From assembly GCF_001540865.1 (NCBI RefSeq), contig NC_033633.1, positions 8,153,691 through 8,217,690 of the forward strand: a DNA stretch of 64,000 bases, given 5' to 3'. Below the pieces are notes generated by a model that saw only the letters and a list, made by a program, of their open reading frames with translations, ran no database searches and had not been told where the DNA came from. This stretch comes from Ananas comosus (taxonomy: Eukaryota > Streptophyta > Magnoliopsida > Poales > Bromeliaceae). Positions 1 through 10,790 of this stretch are shown piece by piece. Both the position numbers and the translations under genes were made by a program. The number at the start of each line of letters is the position of its first letter. Position 1 is the first letter of the stretch.

Positions 1-549
1 GTTGTTTCTTCAGTTGGAAGAAAGATTGGATTTTGTCGTGAATCCGTGGTCGATCAAAATGAATCGAAATCGTAGCTTTGTTGTCTCCGTCGTGCTGATC
101 GTACTGGTGCTATCCGTTCGCAAATCTGTCGGACGAATCTGCGGAGATTGCGCGTTGATCGAGGAGAGATCGGTGATGGTAAAACGGTAATTTTGCAAAA
201 GTCGCTACATTTTATGTACCGTTTCGAGTGAGATCGCTCATGGAGGGGTATTCATGCGTTTTACTCGTGCTGTGAGGGACTGAATTGCAAATTATCTAGT
301 TTGGAGGGACTTTGACGTAATTTATTGCCTTGCATATATATTAATCTAGGGTTTTGCTTTATGAAACCCTAACCCTAACCCATCCCCCGGCCAACCTAGC
401 CTCCTAGCCGCCTCAGCTCTCTTCAGCCCACCTCGTGTTCATGCCCCGGCCGCCGGAAAACCCTCCCCAGCCTTTCCCCCATTGCTCTCACCCTCCACAT
501 TGCTACACTCTCGGCCGTGGAACCCGGGGGAACTTCAAATCATCCTTGG
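1..549 (+). mobile_element. LTR fragment, 4-kb LTR family, cut by window start
   Basis: This stretch aligns by eye with 2130-2540 of the solo LTR at 1777-8418. The two share the phrase around 'ttgttgtctccgtcgtgctg', the 'aattttgcaaaagtcgc' block and the TATA plus CCCTAA promoter region. It is the promoter and start of the GC-rich leader of a 4-kb-type LTR. The left end lies outside the window and the right end stops at the N at 550. The short open frames here are not conserved between copies and are not called as genes. Confidence 0.8.
333..381 (+). promoter_or_regulatory. LTR promoter: TATA box with downstream telo-box
   Basis: CATATATATTAA at 333-344 is followed by AAACCCTAACCCTAACCC at 364-381. 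The same order, TATA then CCCTAA repeats then a GC-rich leader, recurs at 2448-2495 and 22875-22925 in the other copies of this LTR family. Telo-box motifs (AAACCCTA) near the start site are known from plant promoters. Here they are the likely RNA polymerase II promoter of the LTR. Confidence 0.55.
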
Positions 550-577
550 NATATATATATATATATATATATATATC
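550..577. repeat. Assembly gap (one N) followed by (AT)n
   Basis: A single N at 550 is followed by about 26 bases of AT dinucleotides. Left of it the sequence matches the leader of one 4-kb LTR subfamily. Right of it the sequence matches the last 500 bases of another. The middle of an LTR, about 2 kb, is therefore probably missing at this junction. Confidence 0.8.
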
Positions 578-1090
578 TATTGGACTAACTTGCTTTGTTG
601 CCTCCTTTGGACTTGGTGGGTCGAGCTCTTCCCTTTGGTGGCCGTACCCACTGGGAATTATTTATATAGTTCTCACCCCATGTTTTTCAGGTCCATACGT
701 GAGCGGCGCGACGACACGAGGAAAGGACGTAGCTCAGTAGATAGCGCCCTACCACCGAGACTAGAGATAGCAGTACCCCGAGTCAGCCTAGCTTAGGGGT
801 GTTGAGAGAAATAAATAATTTGTAATAATTTGTATTAAAGCTGATTGTATATGGAAGTTGAATGTAAAATTACTGTAAATGTGTTGTAAGTGAGTTGAAT
901 GCTTGTAATAGCTTAGCTGTTATGTTTTTTATACCTTCCTTATGCAATCTATGTATGAAATTTGTTCCTGGTTGGAACCTCTTGATTTGTACTGTTGCGA
1001 CGCCTTGGACGTACAGGGGAAGCTCTGTCCGTTCGACGGTCTGTCGGCATGCCTGAATCCGACCAAAGAAGCGGGTTACGGGGCGTGACA
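577..1090 (+). mobile_element. LTR 3' end fragment, 4-kb family (TR-GAG-like subfamily)
   Basis: This is nearly collinear with 36470-37012, the 3' end of the 5' LTR of element B. It shares the 'cctttggac-ttggtgggtcgagc' block, the hairpin GGGAATTAT/ATAGTTCTC at 653-674, the TTTTTCAG sequence and the terminal GGGGCGTGACA. It ends at A1090 exactly where an LTR should end. No second LTR or primer-binding site follows, so it is a solo LTR or truncated copy. The next bases GAAAC could be the target-site copy, but the left flank is outside the window. Confidence 0.8.
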
Positions 1091-1375
1091 GAAACCCTGT
1101 TGCGTAAGGGTTGGCACATCTCTCGGATTTTACGGAGCTCGGTTGAGTACCGGTACTAACTTGTTTAGTACTGGCACTGAAATGTGAAGTACTGGAATCC
1201 AGTAGGAGCCTCTGGTTTTCAACGTTCGGATTTTGCGTGATTGGACCTGCGTACCGGAACAGCTAGGTTGCGTACCGGTACTCAATGGTACAGAACTATT
1301 TTTCGAACAGTTTGTAATTTTTGAAGTTATAGGGGCTTTTTGGGATATTGTGCAAGTGAGTATAAACCCACTTCA
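1091..1375 (+). mobile_element. U3 fragment of the outer Del-like LTR entered by element A
   Basis: This carries several GTACCGGTAC-type palindromes (near 1148 and 1275), as do the U3 regions of the LTRs of element A and its nested relative. It ends with CTTCA (1371-1375), the target site of element A. The second CTTCA copy is at 21455-21459 and the same LTR appears to continue there. It is therefore the left part of an older related LTR split by A. Confidence 0.6.
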
Positions 1376-2447
1376 TGTAGCACACTGAACTTCAGCAAAT
1401 TGCAAGGTTCTAGTGTTCGAATAGTATTTTATACTATCCTTGCTATCCTTGAGGGTCGTCGACTATGTTCCAACCAATTACTCGCGTCTTAAGGAGCGAG
1501 GATGAGTACTTAGCACCAAAACCTCCAAACTGTAAGTTTTCGGGCGCTGGATACCGGTACCAGAGGGAGGTACTGGAACCCTGTCGCGTAACTGAGAGGG
1601 CTGCTCTCGGGTTTGAGCTCTGTGAGGCAGAGTACCGGTACTGCATTTCCCGAGTACCGCTACTGGGGCTTGGTACCGGTATTGCATCGCGCGGGTACCG
1701 GTACATTGCAGTTTGTCTGCTTGACAGAGGCTCGGGTTTACGCGTTCGACTGCGGGGTACTGGTACTCCAGCCCGCTGTAAGGACTGAGATTTTTGCAGT
1801 GTAACTAAACTCTCAGTTGACGGTGTTTTTGTGTGTAATTTAATTACAAAAGCACTCGTCAAGTTTCGGGAGAAAACGAGTTAAAACGGAGATTCTACGC
1901 GATTTTCAAGTGTCACTTAAAGTGAATAGTAACTCGGTTTTCTGGAGAAGCCACGGTGTGAAGTTGGCTTCAGGCTCGTATCGGACTCCGTTCATAGCAA
2001 TCCAATAGCTCATTTCGATCGGTTCAGCTGTTCTGGAACTAATGGTGCTGACGAATTTTGGGTTTGACGGACGGATTTCGAGAAAATATGAAAATACATG
2101 TTTATATGTATTTGTGTGTCATTTTGGCCTTTTGGAGAGAAAGCGGATTTCGTCGCGAATCCGTGACCGATCGAGGTGAACCAAAATCGTGTCTTTGTTG
2201 TCTCCGTCGTGCTGATCGCACTGGCGTGATCCGTTCGCAAATCTGACAGACGGATCTGCAGAGATCGGGCGTTGATCGTGGAGAGGTCGGTGTTGGCAAA
2301 ACGATAATTTTGCAAAAGTCGCGACATTTTATGTACCGTTTTGCGTGAGATCGCACGTGGAGGGGTGTTCTCGCGTTGTACACGCGCTATGAGGGACTCA
2401 ATACTAAATACTGAGGTTTGGTGGGCTAACTCGCATAGTGCACCTTG

Positions 2448-2495
2448 TATATATGTTTGTTTTAGGGTTTGCACTAAGAAAACCCTAACCCTAGC
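2448..2495 (+). promoter_or_regulatory. LTR promoter: TATATATG and CCCTAA motifs
   Basis: TATATATG at 2448-2455 is followed at about 2479 by AAAACCCTAACCCTAG. Between them AGGGTTT faces AAACCCT, which could fold back. The arrangement matches 333-381 and 22875-22925. The position at the boundary between an AT-balanced upstream part and a GC-rich leader fits the U3/R boundary. Confidence 0.5.
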
Positions 2496-2499
2496 CCGA

Positions 2500-3240
2500 G
2501 CTAAACCCCCAGCCACCTCCCTTGGTTGCCCTGCCCTTGTTGCGCCACCCTCGACCGCCGCCGACCGAGCCCCGGCCGGCCAGCAGCAGCCGTAGCCTTC
2601 CTCTCCATCTCTCTCTCTCCATCTCTCTCTCCACCCTCTCTTTTTCTCGGGTTGCAGCCTTGACCAAGGCTACATTGCCTCCCTGCACCTTGCCGGCGTC
2701 GCCCAGACACTGTCAGAGTTTCCCCCGCCGACCGCCGCCTCCCTCGAGTGTCGCCGCGCCGCACTGTAGCCGCCTGCAGCCACCTAGCCCGAGCCTAGGC
2801 CGAGCAGATCGTGCGACCTCTTCTCCGCGCCGCAGCCGCTTGGGGTCGCTCCCGCGGCCTTCCCCTGGGCCTCACCGACCTTCCCGGCCGGTCGCTGCTG
2901 CCCCTGCAGGCTGCCGTCGCTGCCTCGGCCAGCTGCAGACGCCCCAGACCTGTGCAGGCCGAGGCAAGCCGCGTCTCCGACCCCCGCGCCGCCGCCGCTC
3001 GGGGCCGCGCCCGAGGCAGCCCTCCGGCCTCCAGCAACCCTCTGCCGCCGTCCCTGAGTGCCCTGACCGCCGCCGTGGCCGTAGCTGCCCTTGGAACCCG
3101 AACCGGATCTTGTGCTGGCTTGGTTGGTTCCACCATCGCCGTCGCCACTCCTCGCTCCCAACTGAGGTGAGCACCTTGCTCCTCCACTCCCCCGCACCCA
3201 TCCCTGGCCCGCGCGTGCCTTGCCGTGCCGCCGGAGGCCG
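2500..3240 (+). other. GC-rich leader of the 4-kb LTR, no convincing gene
   Basis: About 740 bases are dense in CCG and GCC, giving long open frames on both strands (for example 385 codons starting at 2522, rich in Pro, Arg and Ser). The matching segment at 22960-23470 is equally GC-rich, but its open frames have no recognisable similarity to these. The openness is therefore a composition effect. The segment ends near a splice donor consensus at 3166/3167, as its counterpart does at 23474/23475. That fits a first untranslated exon. Confidence 0.5.
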
Positions 3241-3495
3241 GCCGGAGCAAGCTTGCTCCGGCCAAGCCCGAAATAGGGCTTATTTTGGATGGTTTACTGT
3301 TCCGAGCTTCCCGAGACATCCCGATCACTGCAGAAGGGAGCACGATGATCGTGACTCATCGCTGATCATCGTGCTCACCATATTTTTTGTTGGGAAGGCT
3401 CCGTTCCGCTGTTTCGGCGGTGTCGGCCCTTTTTGGGCCTTTTCGGTTGCTGTTTCGTGTTTGCGGGCACTTTTCTGGCGATCCGAGGCTATCCT

Positions 3496-5976
3496 TGTCA
3501 CGCCCCGAGACTGCTACCCATTTGGTCCGGTTCGGGTGCGTCGAACAGACGCCGAACGGACAGCACCTCCCCTGTCCGCCCAAGGCTCAACCGCGGGATC
3601 ATATACAAGAGTTCGCCCAGGAACAATTCAAAATATACATGATCCATATAATAACAATAGAAGCACCACAAGTGCTTAACAACAAGAGCAAGTAACACAA
3701 GTAAACATACAAGTGCAAAAAGAGAGAATTCTATCTATTACATCACATTCATTCATTGTTTACACTTGTTTGATCCAAAATACAGATACAAGTTCATTCA
3801 CATCTCTTCAAAATGCATCTCACAACCTATACATCATCTACTCTCATATATATAGGTACCCCTAATGCAACTGGAGGGATACTAATGCTAGGGCGCTAAG
3901 CCCTTACCGCAATCCTCGCCCGGAGTGCTCGTACTCGGCTCTGCAACAACGTGGGGTGAGAACTATTGTCAATAGTTCCCAGTGGGTTCGGCTGCCAACT
4001 CTGCCGATCTCCCCACTAGGTCCAAGTGGGCACAAGTAGATAGATAGATAGATATGTGAAAACAGTAACGACATAGTAAGAAAACTATGCTACTATGCCC
4101 AAATCGTATACTATGTATGCATGCACAAATGTGATAAATAATCAACTAACATGCCACTATGTCCAAGAAGTAATGTTATCTACTTGTTCATCAATTGTCT
4201 CAGCTTATCCAAATTCGTGACCAACCCTGAGGTTCGCCCACGACTCACATGCATCTCATGGTAAGGAAACTTAACTCGTTCACAAACCCGAGACCGTCTG
4301 CGGGACCCCATAAGGCTACCCAGGGACCCCATAAGGCTATCCCTCATGTGACAAAACTCCGGAGCGCACACTTGTGAGGAGCGACCAACACAAGTTCTGA
4401 ACAGACAGCGAGTATGATTCAATCCTCTCAACTCGAGGATACCCTATCCACTAAGGCTAACAATCACTCGGGAATCCACCTATCCCAAAGTCCATATGCA
4501 AGTGTTTAACTACACTAAGTTCATGTTCAATGACTCATCTCTAGGGAATCCACCTATCCCTAAGTCACACGTCAAGTGTCATTTATACACTAAGTTACAT
4601 GCCACTCGTTCTGTTGTTATTGTTATTTACATGCCACTCGTTATGTCTTTTGTCAACCATCGAGTCCATCTCTTATCTCGGTACTATAGGATTCAATGTC
4701 TCGACCCAATTCTTATCTATCCCCTATATCAAGCATTTAACTCACACTATGATATCATCTAGGAAAGCATAAGGAAATGGCAATGCACATTTATCCTACA
4801 ATGCATGTATGCAAGAGATGCTAGATTATAATGCACTAAGACATAAAGAGGAGCCCGGTTGTTTCGGGATGACACCACCCACCTTCTGGCGTTGTCACGA
4901 CTCTAAGAATGGAGTTCGGCGGATGTCGTCTGGGCCTCCCAGGCGGAAACGAAGCTCGGAAGGTCCTTTTTGCCAACAACTCCGCACCCGCTCGACGAAT
5001 CGTCGAACCATTTTCGCCTACGCGTTTAAACACCTAGCAATTAGGTTTACACTTGATCAATTTAGATCAATACCCAACAAATCACAAAAATCCATTTCGG
5101 AGCCCTAACTTGTAATCATGTAAGAATCCATCTCTAAATCTCTGAACTCATACATAAAGCATCTCTTTAGTATGCTAGGGTTCCAACTAAACCAATTCTA
5201 GAGTATGAGATCCAAACCCTAGAAGATCACTATTATTGAGCTTCAAGCTTACCTCCAAAAGCTTGCTCCAAGCTTGAGATGAAGAAGGAGATGACGAAGA
5301 TCCTTCTCCTTGCTTGCTTCTCCACCAAAACCGACTCCTTCTTCACCTTCTAGAGAAAGAGGAAGAGAGTCTAGAGAGAGAGAGGCTTTTAGGTTTAGTT
5401 GGGAGAGAAATGAGAGAGAGAGAGAGCACACTCTCATATAGCCCCAATTCATGCTACAAATGCATAAAAGCCCCTCAACTTTGCCATCATAACATAGCCC
5501 ATCTTGGGCAAATTTGGGCTACGGGGACCGGTCTCTCTAAGAGGGACCGGTCCCCGAGAGTGGCTTATTTACAGAAAAGGGGCCTTACCCCTTTTCCACG
5601 CTTATGGGAACCGGTCTCTCAAACGAGGGACCGGTCCCCGAGAGCTCACTCTCGCAGGACAACTCCTTGGTCAATTTGCATACCTACGGGGACTGGTCTC
5701 TCCCTCTAGGGACCGGTCCCCGAGAGCAAGTTTTGTGCGCAAAGCTCTCTGCCACATTTTTCAAGCTACGGGGACCGGTCTCTCCCACCAGGGACCGGTC
5801 CCCGAGAGCAAAAATCCTGCATTTTGCAGAATTTTCACAACTCGCTCTCGGAGGCCACCTCCAATGCACTTTTGGCCTTCTCGATGCCTTCGGCTTTTTC
5901 GAAGCATTCCAAGTCGACAATCAGTCGATTCTAACCAAAGTCCAACTCTCGCATTTCAAGAATTCACTTCCTTATA
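3496..5976 (-). mobile_element. Solo LTR, Del-like family, minus strand, nested
   Basis: Read on the minus strand it starts TATAAGGAAGTG (the consensus TG is mutated to TA) at 5976 and ends CGGGGCGTGACA at 3496. It matches the 3' LTR of element D (30801-32990 plus 44901-45161) and the LTRs of element C. The flanks ATCCT (3491-3495) and GTCCC (5977-5981) look like a decayed 5-bp target duplication. The U3 carries four ACCGGT hairpins (5521-5806) and a minus-strand TATA (plus CTCATATA, 5433-5440). A splice donor reads GGAG/GTAAGC at 5252 and an acceptor TTGTTGCAG ends at 3941. The hairpin GAGAACTATT/AATAGTTCCC lies at 3958-3980. Confidence 0.85.
5521..5810. repeat. Four ACCGGT-centred hairpins in LTR U3
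   Basis: Units near 5521, 5608, 5687 and 5767 each consist of GGGGACCGGTC, about 9 bases, then GACCGGTCCCCG followed by AGAG. In the first unit the arms CGGGGACCGGTC and GACCGGTCCCCG are perfect inverse complements. The spacing is about 80 bases. They sit 90 to 450 bases upstream of the minus-strand TATA box, where enhancer-like U3 repeats are expected. The same motif recurs at 32890-32930, 44896-44995 and 54320-54605. Confidence 0.8.
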
Positions 5977-8490
5977 GTCCCGATGCCTCCGGAGGTGAGC
6001 ATGGTGACCGCTGGTCAGTGCTGATCACAATTCTCACCTTACTTTGGATCAGCAGATGTCGAATCGGCCTGTTCGGCGCGATTTCCCCGACTGCGCGATG
6101 TTCGCAGAACCTTCGGGTTGCTCCCGCGCTTCCCACAGTGAGCCGTTGTGCTCCAGACTGTGAGCACGGCCTCCAGCACGTCGAAACCTGTCAGTGCGTG
6201 TCTCGGCGGACCTCGGGAGTCCTCGGTTTGCGTGAACGAGCCACTTGATCGCCCGATTTACATAAAATGATAGGATTTTACGTAAAGTGAGGGGCTTTTA
6301 TGCATTTGTGCACCTTGTGGCTATTGTGGGCAGTGTGTTTGCATGTGCGGTGACCTCTGGACTGATTGTCCATGATCCGATAGCCTTCGTGGAAATTGAA
6401 GAGTCGATTTCAATGCGTTTTTCGGCGAAATTCGCCGAAAGAACGCGGTTTCGGTTCGGATTTCTTCCGACGCGGTTTGGTTGTCCTGTGAATTGTCGCT
6501 GAGCTTTGTTGGCTGGTCACCATCATCATTTTGTGGGTTCGGTGATGATGGGTGAGCGACGGTAGGTTCTGGTGTCGAAATAGACACTTCCGGAAACCCA
6601 AATCCGAAAAATTATCCGACGATAATTGTTGGGTTATGTTACCTTGTGTTTGCTGCCAGGACGTCCAAATCGAAGTGTTTTGTGGCAGCGGGTGACTCAT
6701 GACACTAGTCGGTGAGTTTTGGAACACTTAGTGGGTCCTGACGGCGTCTCGGTGTGATTTTTGGGACTTCCGGTGAGTTACGGTGATCGATTTTGGGAAA
6801 CCGATTCGGGAATCTGTGTGGGGTTTTGTGAGTCTTGTGCTTTGGATTAGTGGGTTGGATACTCACCCGGTGGACCTTTGTAGGTCCGGTGGACTTGTGT
6901 GCATCCAGGTTTTCCGATGCGATTATGACAGGTGGGTGCTTCGAGCTGGTAGTCGGTGAGATCGTTTCACCTTTCTTTGTTCTTTCATTCAGTATCATAG
7001 TCTCTGCATGTCTATTTTGCTTGGTTATCATTGTTCATCTTACCGTATTGATTGCATATTATCAGTTGTTGATAGACATGTAGAGCAGGTTGGCATTTGT
7101 ATTTCAGTATCTCTGTGGACCTTGGGTCTAGGCAAAACATCGACTCTCTCGTCATGTGTTTCGATCTTTGATCGAGGTTCGGCGTTGTACGCCTTAGCAT
7201 CTATCATAGTTTGGCGCTGTACGCCCTTGTTGTTGGCTTCGGCCTAGGCACCTGCTTCAGCCGGTTTTTGTTTGAGCATACCAGCATGACTTAGTCACAG
7301 CACTTGGGGGTATTCATGACACCGGATCAGTTTGGCCACCGATCGGAGGTGTACTTATCCGAATGGGTCGTCCTGTGGGGCGGATGGATCAAGTCGGTGC
7401 AGATAGTGACAGGCAGCGCTTGAGGCCTGTGGACCAATATAGCAGGCACTAGATTGGGTACAGTTTCTGGTTGATTACTTTGAGGCATTTTTGCATCATG
7501 TTCTATACAGTAGCAGTTTTACTTCTTGCTTCTTATTATATCTGTTATAGCTACTGTAGTTCTATTTCATATCACAACATCTATATTTGTTACCTATCTT
7601 CTTTGGTTTCCTGTGATTACGGTTTCCCTTCATGGCTCTGTCATACCTACTAAAAAATCATGGTTACGGTTTCTCACCCCCCATTTTTTCAGGTGATTCG
7701 GGCTTGGAGTTGGTGCTGGGCGCGGCGAGAGGACGATCTAGCTAGTCTGGTCACCCTGGTTACTTTCATTTCTGCACTTAGTAGTTTTAATAATAAATGA
7801 TTCAGTTAGATGATCATATTGATGTTTGAATATTCGTGAATTGGTTTTGTTTGATGATTTACTATGATGCATGAGACTGGAGTTTTTAGATCTGTGGTTT
7901 TGGTTTTATAAATTATTGGCTTCGGATTTATGTATTATACATTGTGGTTTTCTACCCCTCGAGGTGGTCGGTTTTCAAAATAGAGTTTCTGAGTGGGAAA
8001 CAGCTTTTAAAATGATTTCGAATGGTTTTGTAAATGATTGAATTATATTCTAAAAACAAAGCTTCCGGGTGGGGAGCACTTTTAAATAGGATGATTGTTG
8101 TATTGTGTATTGCATCATCCAGCGCTTAAAGAGTGCTTAGAGGCATGCATCATCTCTAAGGATCATAGCTGTATGGAAATGCATATCATGTTGATTGATA
8201 AATGTAGGTTGTGGTTGAGATCCTATTGTACAGTTGGTACGTCGTGCAAATACAAAGGAGACTCTGTCCGAATGGACAGAGGAACTTCGTATTTGTGGCT
8301 GGTCTGTACGTCACGTGTGCCAGGTTGAAAAAAGAAAGTGGCACATCTTCCGCGACTCTGAATTCCAAAATCGTAACGGATTTAAAAAGGCTTTTAAAAT
8401 GGGCCCCGGGGCATGACACCCGCGTACCGGTACGCAGTGGAGTTGTAGACTGCATGTTTTTTAGGGGTCTTTTTGGAATTGTAGCATCTC

Positions 8491-8498
8491 TATTTATA
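8491..8498 (+). promoter_or_regulatory. TATA box of element A 5' LTR
   Basis: TATTTATA lies in a block (ctctatttatattccc) that is unchanged in the 3' LTR at 19510-19517. The nested relative has a weaker version, CTATATGTG, at 12898-12906. It lies just after the GTACCGGTAC palindromes. Confidence 0.55.
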
Positions 8499-10439
8499 TT
8501 CCCACACCCTCATGAGGGGTTTCCTATGCTGGAAACCAGAGAAGAGAGGTAAGGAGCTCATTCCCATCCTCTCTTTGATTTTCTTTCTCTTTTTGCATGA
8601 TTTTTGGTAGATTAATCTCCTCTTTTTGCTTCTTCTTCATGGGGGTTGCTATTGGACCTTGGAGAGAAGGATTAGAGCTTGTTTGAGGGAAGAACTCCAA
8701 CCCTAGCACCATTCTAGCTTGGTTTGGAGCTTAAAGAGAGGTCAGTAGTTTTGATCTCTTCTTTGGATCATGTCTTGTTGGATTTTGGAGATGAAAACCT
8801 AGTTTGAAAAATTAGGGTTTCTTTTGGGATTTTTCTTGGTAGAGCCTTAGGGGCTTAATTGATGGTTCTTATGCCTTCCTTTAGGTTGGATTAGAAGTAT
8901 TCTAACTCTCTTCTGGAGTTTGGAAGAGTTATTCACCATATAAGGTAATTTTCTACCAATTTATCAGTTGAATTTTGTGGATCTTGTGGGGTATTCGTTT
9001 GAAATCCCTAACCCTCTTAAAATTTTTGTTAGGGAGGTAGGAGACTAGTGGGCATCCTCGTTCGTGCAAACGAAGGGGGTTCGAGGGGTATCCGGTCGGT
9101 TTGACCTTACTGAAATGGGTGAATTCCTCTTATGTCATTATTTTTATTGTAAAATAAAAAATCATGCATATTCATGCTAGATAGAGCATAAATGAATTTT
9201 TGAATGTTTAAAATGCATATGTTATATATCATACTTTATAACCTCTATGCAGTAGAGAGACAAGTATATAGTAAACTTGCATGTGAATGGCACTCCTTAC
9301 CTATGGTTGGAATCATGTTTCATTTAGTGAGAATGACAAGTTGTGCACGCTCTTGGACATAGAACTTATGCTTGACATAGTAAATATTAATGTCATATAA
9401 TGACACTTGACTTAGTAATTGGTTAAATCTTTACATGATGACCTAGTGAATTAGTAATAGACCGTTTGGTCATTAGTATTTATACCATGTTTTAAACATG
9501 ATGACAGTGGACTTGGGACGGATGATTATGCTTGCTTGCCATTGTGCTCATTCGCACATGCTTGTAAGGGTCGCTCCCCACAAGCCGGCACTCTAGAGAT
9601 AGCCAACGCGATATAAGCTCGCCCGTACGGGATTAGGCGCCGAAATGGGATGCCATAGGGGAGGCTCATTCCTAGAGTAGGAATGTTTACTATCACGGGG
9701 CCATTAGGTAGGCGCAAGCCGGACTACACTTGCGTAGATCCTAATTGATTGGAATAATGATAAATAAAAGTGAAATGTTGCATCATACTAGTTAGTGCAT
9801 ACTAGTTGTACATGCTCATTCATGTTAGAATAGCACATATATATGTGAAACTTCACGCTAAGTAGAGGCATAGTAGTTAGTAAATCTTAATATTCGCTCT
9901 TTATACATGTTGCTTATTTAGTTACATCCTTATACTATTTATGCCTCCATGACCTAGTGGTGTATTTCGCTGATGTCGGCGGCTTACCCACTGAAAACTA
10001 TTGACTAATACTTCTCATTCCTATTGTATTGTTGTTTTTGTTTACAGAGTCTTCCATGTCGGGAGAGGCTAGGGACCGCGGCAAGGGAGTAGCCTCTAGC
10101 TAGACAGATTGGAGATTGTACTAGGTAGTATCTCTCATTTTGTTTTAGTTGGAGAGAGAGATTTTTGTACCCTATGTGTAGAGACCACAATTTTTGTATC
10201 TAGTGCTATGTTTATAAACCTCTGTTGTATGTTTTACTTCATGGATTATGATAGTTGATTAGCTCTTTTATTTTCTACTTGTCTCTAGAAATTAGCTGTA
10301 GCTATGCTCTGATATTACACTAGTTGTTGCTATACTCTTGTTTATTTATCATATTGTTGTAGACGCCTTATATGTTGTCAGCATATGGCGGGTCTGGACA
10401 CGCACCGGGCGGGCTTCCGCTGGGTCTCAGGACGTGACA

Positions 10440-10790
10440 GATTATATTGGTATCAGAGCCTAGGGTTGAGTCTCAGTGGACCTAGCAAACCTTAGGCCAG
10501 TTGGACTATAGGAAATATGCTCGTGAGAGACGGAGTTTATTTGACTTGTAAGCGAAAGTATCGTGATTGGGTTTTGAAATAACTCTAAAATGTTGGAGTT
10601 TAATCGAAGTGTATAACTTCTAACTTCGCGGAGGGTTACGTTGGCGATCGACGACGTAACATCGGAAGTTAGTAGTGAGGCACACTTCATTACTTTCGCA
10701 TGATTTGGGGTATTATTTTTCTTCGAGTGGGGTTGCGATAGCGTGGGTTTTACTAACTTGCGTTTTTATGTTGTTGTTGTTGTAGTTGCT
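10440..10790 (+). other. Element A untranslated leader, PBS to gag
   Basis: TGGTATCAGAGC at 10448-10459 is complementary to the 3' end of plant initiator tRNA-Met and is the minus-strand primer-binding site, 8 bases after the LTR. The leader ends with TACTAAC (10751-10757), a T-rich run and TGTAG (AG at 10784-10785), then five bases and the gag ATG at 10791. That is the layout of a branch point and 3' splice site. No open frame is supported within it. Confidence 0.75.
10448..10459 (+). promoter_or_regulatory. Primer-binding site, initiator tRNA-Met
   Basis: The 12 bases TGGTATCAGAGC lie 8 bases downstream of the LTR end. Identical sites are at 37020-37031 (element B) and, on the minus strand, 59985-59996 (element C). 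The nested copy at 15270-15281 has one changed base (TAGTATCAGAGC). Confidence 0.9.

Larger units (their letters stand above)
1777..8418 (+). mobile_element. Solo LTR of 4-kb family (subfamily i), TSD CCCGC
   Basis: It starts TGTAAGGACTGAG at 1777 and ends GGGGCATGACA at 8418, with CCCGC on both sides. It is the same family as the solo LTR at 22206-26245, with similar start, GC-rich leader and end. Removing the 2.48-kb insertion at 3496-5976 leaves about 4.15 kb. No primer-binding site or coding sequence is present, so this is a solo LTR from LTR-LTR recombination. It carries a TATA box (2448-2455), a GC-rich leader (about 2500-3240), a donor-like CTGAG/GTGAGC at 3166/3167 and an acceptor-like TTTTTTCAG ending at 7692. 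Confidence 0.9.
1376..10439 (+). mobile_element. Element A 5' LTR, split by a solo LTR
   Basis: The LTR consists of 1376-1776 and 8424-10439, which together align with the 3' LTR at 19042-21454. The break is caused by the element at 1777-8418, which duplicated CCCGC (1772-1776 and 8419-8423). The U3 part contains repeated GTACCGGTAC palindromes. TATTTATA at 8491-8498 is the likely TATA box. A consensus splice donor (ATAAG/GTAATT) lies at 8944/8945 and an acceptor-like TTTACAG ends at 10047. The LTR ends GACGTGACA at 10439. Confidence 0.9.

Noticed and set aside
364..381. Telomere-like CCCTAA repeats
   Set aside because: There are only three units and they recur at the same LTR position in other copies. 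They are a promoter-associated telo-box, not a telomeric insertion.
2522..3679. Long open frame of 385 codons
   Set aside because: It lies in the GC-rich LTR leader and runs across the border of the nested minus-strand LTR at 3496. It has opposite-strand open frames of similar length and no conserved counterpart in the copy at 22960-23470. I treat it as a composition artefact.
5314..6248. Overlapping open frames of 131, 157 and 214 codons
   Set aside because: They read through the ACCGGT hairpins and across the LTR border at 5976. Repeats give the appearance of a coding repeat protein.
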